Below, in pieces: positions 30,587 through 34,226 of a DNA stretch of 34,226 nucleotides. The first letter of the stretch is position 1; each line of letters opens with the position of its first letter. This DNA comes from Porphyra umbilicalis (lineage: Eukaryota; Rhodophyta; Bangiophyceae; Bangiales; Bangiaceae). The notes below the pieces were generated by a model. That model made no database searches. It worked only from the letters and a program-made list of their open reading frames with translations, and had not been told where the DNA came from. The DNA is taken from contig KV919211.1 of assembly GCA_002049455.2 (NCBI GenBank), positions 13,156 through 47,381 of the forward strand. Reading direction: 5' to 3'. A program made the translations under genes and the position numbers.

Positions 30587-32001
30587 ATGCCCCCTTCCCC
30601 ACCTGTGGGTGGCGGCGGGGGCGCCGACCTGCTTGCCGCCACCTACGCGCCGGCTGCCATGGGGACTGGGCCTGGCTGGACGGACGAGGAGCGGGTGGCC
30701 CTCAGCCGGGCCTATCTGTCTACATCATTGGACGCTGTGAAGGGGTCGGACCAGACTGGGACAACCTTTTGGGCGGAGGTGGTCGGGGAGTGGAAGCGCC
30801 TATTGGCCGGTCGCCCTGGCGCTCGACGGCGCACCGAGCGCGGTGTCGGGGGGGTGCAGAAGCAGTGGGACAAGATCCGGAGAGGGGTGAGCGAGTTTGG
30901 CTCGCACTACTTGGCCGTTAAGCGGCTGTCGCTGACAGGCAACCCGAGCGACGAGGATTTGATCAGCGCCGCTGTGGCGCGCTTCTGCGGGCTCAACATT
31001 TACGAGGCGATGCGGAAGGACCGGGCATCTGACAAGGCGAAGGGCAAGACAACGAAGCGGAAGGCGAAGCAGACGACCTGCCCGTGGGTGTCGTATTGGC
31101 GGGTGTTACGTCACGTCGACAAGTTTAGCGGCGCCGCCGGGGCCGCCGCCGCAGACGGCGGCGCTGGCGGCGCCGGCTCCTCAAGCGTGTCTGCCGGCGG
31201 CCGTGCCTCCCCAAGCGACTCGGACGAGGAGGAGAACGGGCCGCCGGCGGCGGGTGCCTTCCAGTCACGTCCGCGCGGTTCCAAGGCGGCCAAGCGGGAG
31301 ATGAGTGAGGACATCCGCGCGTCGCGGACACTCAAGGACAGCTCGGACGCTCTGCTGGCGCTGGCGCGGGCAACGACGGAGCGGACAACTGTGGCGTTTT
31401 TCAACACCGCGGAGATGCGCGACACCCCCGAGGCGATTGCCTTCCGCAAGATGCACGCGCGCAAGCTGATGGCGGCGGCTGGCATGGACTTGTCCTCGTC
31501 CCCGCCGGCGCCGTCGTCGGCCCGGCGGGGACGGCCGCCGCCTTGGCGACGGACGCGGGATCGTCGACCGCACCGGCGGCCGTATCCGAGGTGCATCCGC
31601 CGCCGCCGGTCGGCAACAATCCGGCGGCAGTCGAGTCCGGGAGCACGCGAGGTCGTCGACCCCACCGGCGGACGTGTGGAGGTGCATCCGCCGCCGCCGG
31701 CCGGCAACAAGCCGGCGGCAGTCGAGTCCGAGGTGCAATCGCCGCCGGCGTCTGGGCACAACACGCCGGCGGCGCCTGCGACACAGATCCTGTTCCCAAG
31801 TCGACCGGCCGAGGCAGGCCGAGCCGTGGCGCTCGGTCCCAGGTGACGAAGCAGGCGAAGGCGGCGGCGGCACTTGCTGCCGCGTCGACTACTTTGGATG
31901 ACAACGATGAGGTGTACTTGGTGCCCATGCACCACGACAAGGCGGCGGACGACGCCGACTGTGCTGTTCAAGAGGCCAGTGGGGACGATGACCATTCCTA
32001 G
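30587..32001 (+). CDS. ORF B of E2: Myb/SANT-like protein with NAM-associated region, frame-broken tail
   Basis: The ATG at 30587 gives MPPSPPVGGGGGADLL; an inner ATG at 30659 (MGTGPGWTDEERVALSRAYL) lines up with the E1 start. The Myb/SANT-like domain continues GSDQTGTTFWAEVVGEWKRL and GVQKQWDKIRRGVSEF; then KGKTTKRKAKQTTCPWVSYW and RPRGSKAAKREMSEDI, the NAM-associated signature, followed by FRKMHARKLMAAAG. Both proteins share this order but are well diverged. After about 31510 the coding frame changes three times (near 31515, 31640 and 31800). The first two changes cancel; the third leads to the tail RSQVTKQAKAAAALAAAS and DEVYLVPMHHDKAADDAD, ending at TAG 32001. Without the changes the frame stops at 31846. 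Probable DNA-binding helper of a Harbinger transposase lying outside the window. Confidence 0.8.
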
Positions 32002-32049
32002 TCCCTGTAGTGTTTGATGTGTATGTGCTTTGTTCTTTAGCGTGCCAAA

Positions 32050-32084
32050 GGTTTTTTTTCCCCGTTGGGCAGGGTTTTTGTTCC
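32050..32084 (+). promoter_or_regulatory. T-rich hairpin motif downstream of E2 ORF B
   Basis: Eight T, CCCCGTTGGGCAGGG, five T, 49 nt after the ORF B stop. It is identical over about 30 nt to the motif past E1 ORF B, while intergenic sequence around it is much less alike; only a short TTCCTA...TGTGCACCGCGC stretch also matches. Confidence 0.5.
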
Positions 32085-32169
32085 TACTTCTGTGCACCGC
32101 GCATCCTACCACGAATGCGCAACACCCCTCGTGGATCCCCTGCATTCCCTGCCACTGAAGATTACCTCG

Positions 32170-34226
32170 CACAAGCACCGGCGACGGGCGCTACACCCCC
32201 CACACATGTCGGCGCACGGACGCCGGCGGCAACATGCCCGGTCCCTTCCGCGCTCCAAACACCCGCCGCCGGTCTTGTCAACGCCGGCGGCGGAGCAGTC
32301 CCACGTGAACGTGACCCTTGCCCGCCCCCCCCCCGTAAACGCAGAGCCGACGCCGGCCATACCGACTCCAGCGGCGACACACCAGCACCCCTCTCCGCCC
32401 GACACGCCCGCCGCCGGACTTGCCAACGCCGGCGGCGGAGAACTCACACGGGGACCCCCCCATTCCCGCCCCCCCCCAACACGCAGAGCCGCCGCCGGCA
32501 TACCGACGCCGGCGGCGACACACCAGCACCCCTCTCCGCCGGACACGCCCGCCGCCGGTCTTGCCAACGCCGGCGGCGGAGCAATCACAAGTGAACGCCC
32601 CCCATTGCCACCCCCCCCCTGATACGCAGAGCCGCCGCCGGCAATACCGACGCCGACGGCGACACACCAGCACCCCTCCCCGCCTGATACGCCCGCCGCC
32701 GGTCTCGCAACGCCGGCGGCGGAGCAGTCACAATTGGACGCCCCCCATGCCCACCCCCCCCGTAACACGCAGAGCCGCCGCCGGCAATACCGACACCAGC
32801 GGCGACACACCAGCACCCCTCTCCGCCCGACCCGCCCGCCGCCGGTCTTGCCAACGCCGGCGGCGGAGAACTCACACGTGGACGCCCCCCGTTCCGGCGC
32901 CCCCCCTAACACGCAGAGCCGCCGCCGGCAATACCGACGCCGGCGGCGATACACCAGCACCCCTCTCCGCCCGACACGCCCGCCGCCGGTCTTGCCAACG
33001 CCGGCGGCGGAGAACTCACACGTGAACGCCCCCTTGCCCGCCCCTTCTTCAACACGCAGAGCCGCCGCCGGCAATACCGACGCCGGCGGCGACACACCAG
33101 CACCCCTGTTCGCCTGACACGCCGGCCGCCGGTCTTGCAAACGCCGGCGGCGGAGAACTCACACGTGGACCCCCCCGTACGCCCCCCCCCCCAACACGCA
33201 GAGCCGCCGCCGGCACTACCGACACCAGCGGCGACACACCAGCACCCCTCTCCGCCCAACACGCTCGCCGCCGGTCTTGCAAACGCCAGCGGCGAAGCAG
33301 TCCCACGTGGAGGTCTCCCTTGCCTGCCCCCCCCCCCGTCAACGCAGAGCCGCCGCCGGCCATACCGACTCCAGCGGCGACACACCAGCACCCCTCTCCG
33401 CCCGACACGCCCGCCGCCGGTCTTGCCAACGCCGGCGGCGGAGCAGTCACAAGTGGACGCCCCCCATTGCCACCCCCCCCCCAACACGCAAAGCCGCCGC
33501 CGGCAGTACCGACGCCGGCGGCGATACACCAGCACCCCTCCCCGCCTGACACGCCTCGTAGCCAGTGTAGCCAAACGCCGGCGGCAGAGCAAGTCACAAG
33601 TGGACGCCCCCCATGCCCGCCCCCCCCGCAACAAGCAGAGCCGCCGCCGGACAATACCGACTCCTGCGGCGACACACCGAGCACCCCTCTCCGCCCGACA
33701 CGCCCGCCGCCGGTCTTGCCAACGCCGGCGGCGGAGAACTCACACGTGGACGCCCCCGTGCCCGCCCCCCAACACGCAGAGCCGCCGCCGGCAATACCGA
33801 CACCGGCGGCGACACACCAGCACCCCTCCCCGCCTGACACGCCCGCCGCCGGTCTTGCAACGCCGGCGGCGGAGAACTCACACGTGGACGCCCCCCGTTC
33901 CGGCCCCCCCCAACACGCAGAGCCGCCGCCGGCAATACCGACGCCGGCGGCGACACACCAGCACCCCTCTCCGCCCGACACGCCCGCCGCCGGTCTTGCC
34001 AAACGCCGGCGGCGGAGAACTCACACGTGGACGCCCCCCGTTCCGCCCCCCCCCAACACGCAGAGCCGCCGCCGGCAATACCGACGCCGGCGGCGATACA
34101 CCAGCACCCCTCCCGCCCGACACGCCCGCCGCCGGTCTTGCCAACGCCGGCGGCGGAGAACTCACACGTGGACGCCCCCCGTGCCGGCCCCCCCCAACAG
34201 CAGAGCCGCCGCCGGAATACCGACGC
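32170..34226. repeat. 143-bp satellite array, about 14 units, off the right edge
   Basis: The word ACGCAGAGCCGCC (or a close variant) occurs near 32338, 32481, 32623, 32767, 32911, 33056, 33196, 33342, 33486, 33631, 33774, 33915, 34057 and 34197, with spacings of 140-146 bp. Each unit contains two inverted pairs: GCCGCCGGC / GCCGGCGGC around a CAATACCGA-type loop, and CGCCGCCGG / CCGGCGGCG around TCTTGCCAAC. Most also have a CACGTG word and a poly-C run. The many open frames across it rotate because the unit is not a multiple of three, so I call no gene. Confidence 0.9.

Noticed and set aside
28303..30642. 779-codon minus-strand open frame opposite ORF A of E2 (and the 458-codon one at 29177-30553)
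   Set aside because: Stop-poor, very GC-rich repeats leave most frames open. Only the plus frame has an N-terminus conserved with E1.
32170..34226. CRISPR-like regular spacing
   Set aside because: Units are contiguous 143-bp repeats with no unique spacers, in a eukaryotic context.
1..34226. tRNA or rRNA genes
   Set aside because: No B-box-like or rRNA core sequences were recognised; isolated GCTCGAA words lack cloverleaf context.

Overview
The window looks like nuclear DNA of a GC-rich eukaryotic microbe. A red alga of the Bangiophyceae or another GC-rich alga or protist would fit, but that is a weak guess from base composition and Ala/Gly/Pro-rich proteins. The eukaryotic assignment is firmer: there is a PIF/Harbinger-type transposase, plant-like Myb/SANT proteins, a hAT-type insertion with an 8-bp target duplication and an intron-like gap with a GT donor. 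I see no operons, ribosome binding sites, tRNAs or rRNAs. Almost everything I recognise belongs to mobile elements or their satellites.

Layout. 1-1216: a broken tyrosine recombinase gene running off the left edge. 1217-4804: intergenic DNA with four diverged ~328-bp tandem repeats (2128-3440) and a dispersed repeat ending in a CTGACTC minisatellite (4120-4372). 4808-12810: a left-hand, 3'-truncated copy of a large PIF/Harbinger element (copy 1), split by a 1234-bp non-autonomous hAT-like element (5298-6531) and ending at a single N (12811). 12821-13420: two 66-bp direct repeats and a possible Ig-like protein fragment. 13424-26555: an apparently complete 13.1-kb element of the same family (E1), with 21-bp terminal inverted repeats and TTA on each side. 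26559-28058: no convincing gene. 28059-32001: a second, diverged locus (E2) encoding the same two accessory proteins on the opposite strand. 32170-34226: about fourteen 143-bp satellite units running off the right edge.

E1 carries a DDE transposase on the plus strand (14588-16461) with one frameshift before the first catalytic Asp. It is followed by two blocks of GC-rich palindromic minisatellite. On the minus strand are two ORFs only 25 nt apart: ORF A (basic N-terminus, Cys cluster, proline-rich repeats) and ORF B (Myb/SANT-like DNA-binding domain plus NAM-associated C-terminal region). The plus-strand E2 locus repeats this design: the same ORF A N-terminus, a 23-nt gap, ORF B, the same T-rich hairpin motif just past the stop, then a GC-rich satellite. 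In PIF/Harbinger elements the Myb-like protein normally assists the transposase at the element ends, so E1 probably is, or was, a self-contained unit. The role of ORF A and of the satellites is unknown.

Many reading frames are broken by single-base indels in G/C runs. Some may be assembly error and some real decay; the sequence alone cannot separate the two.
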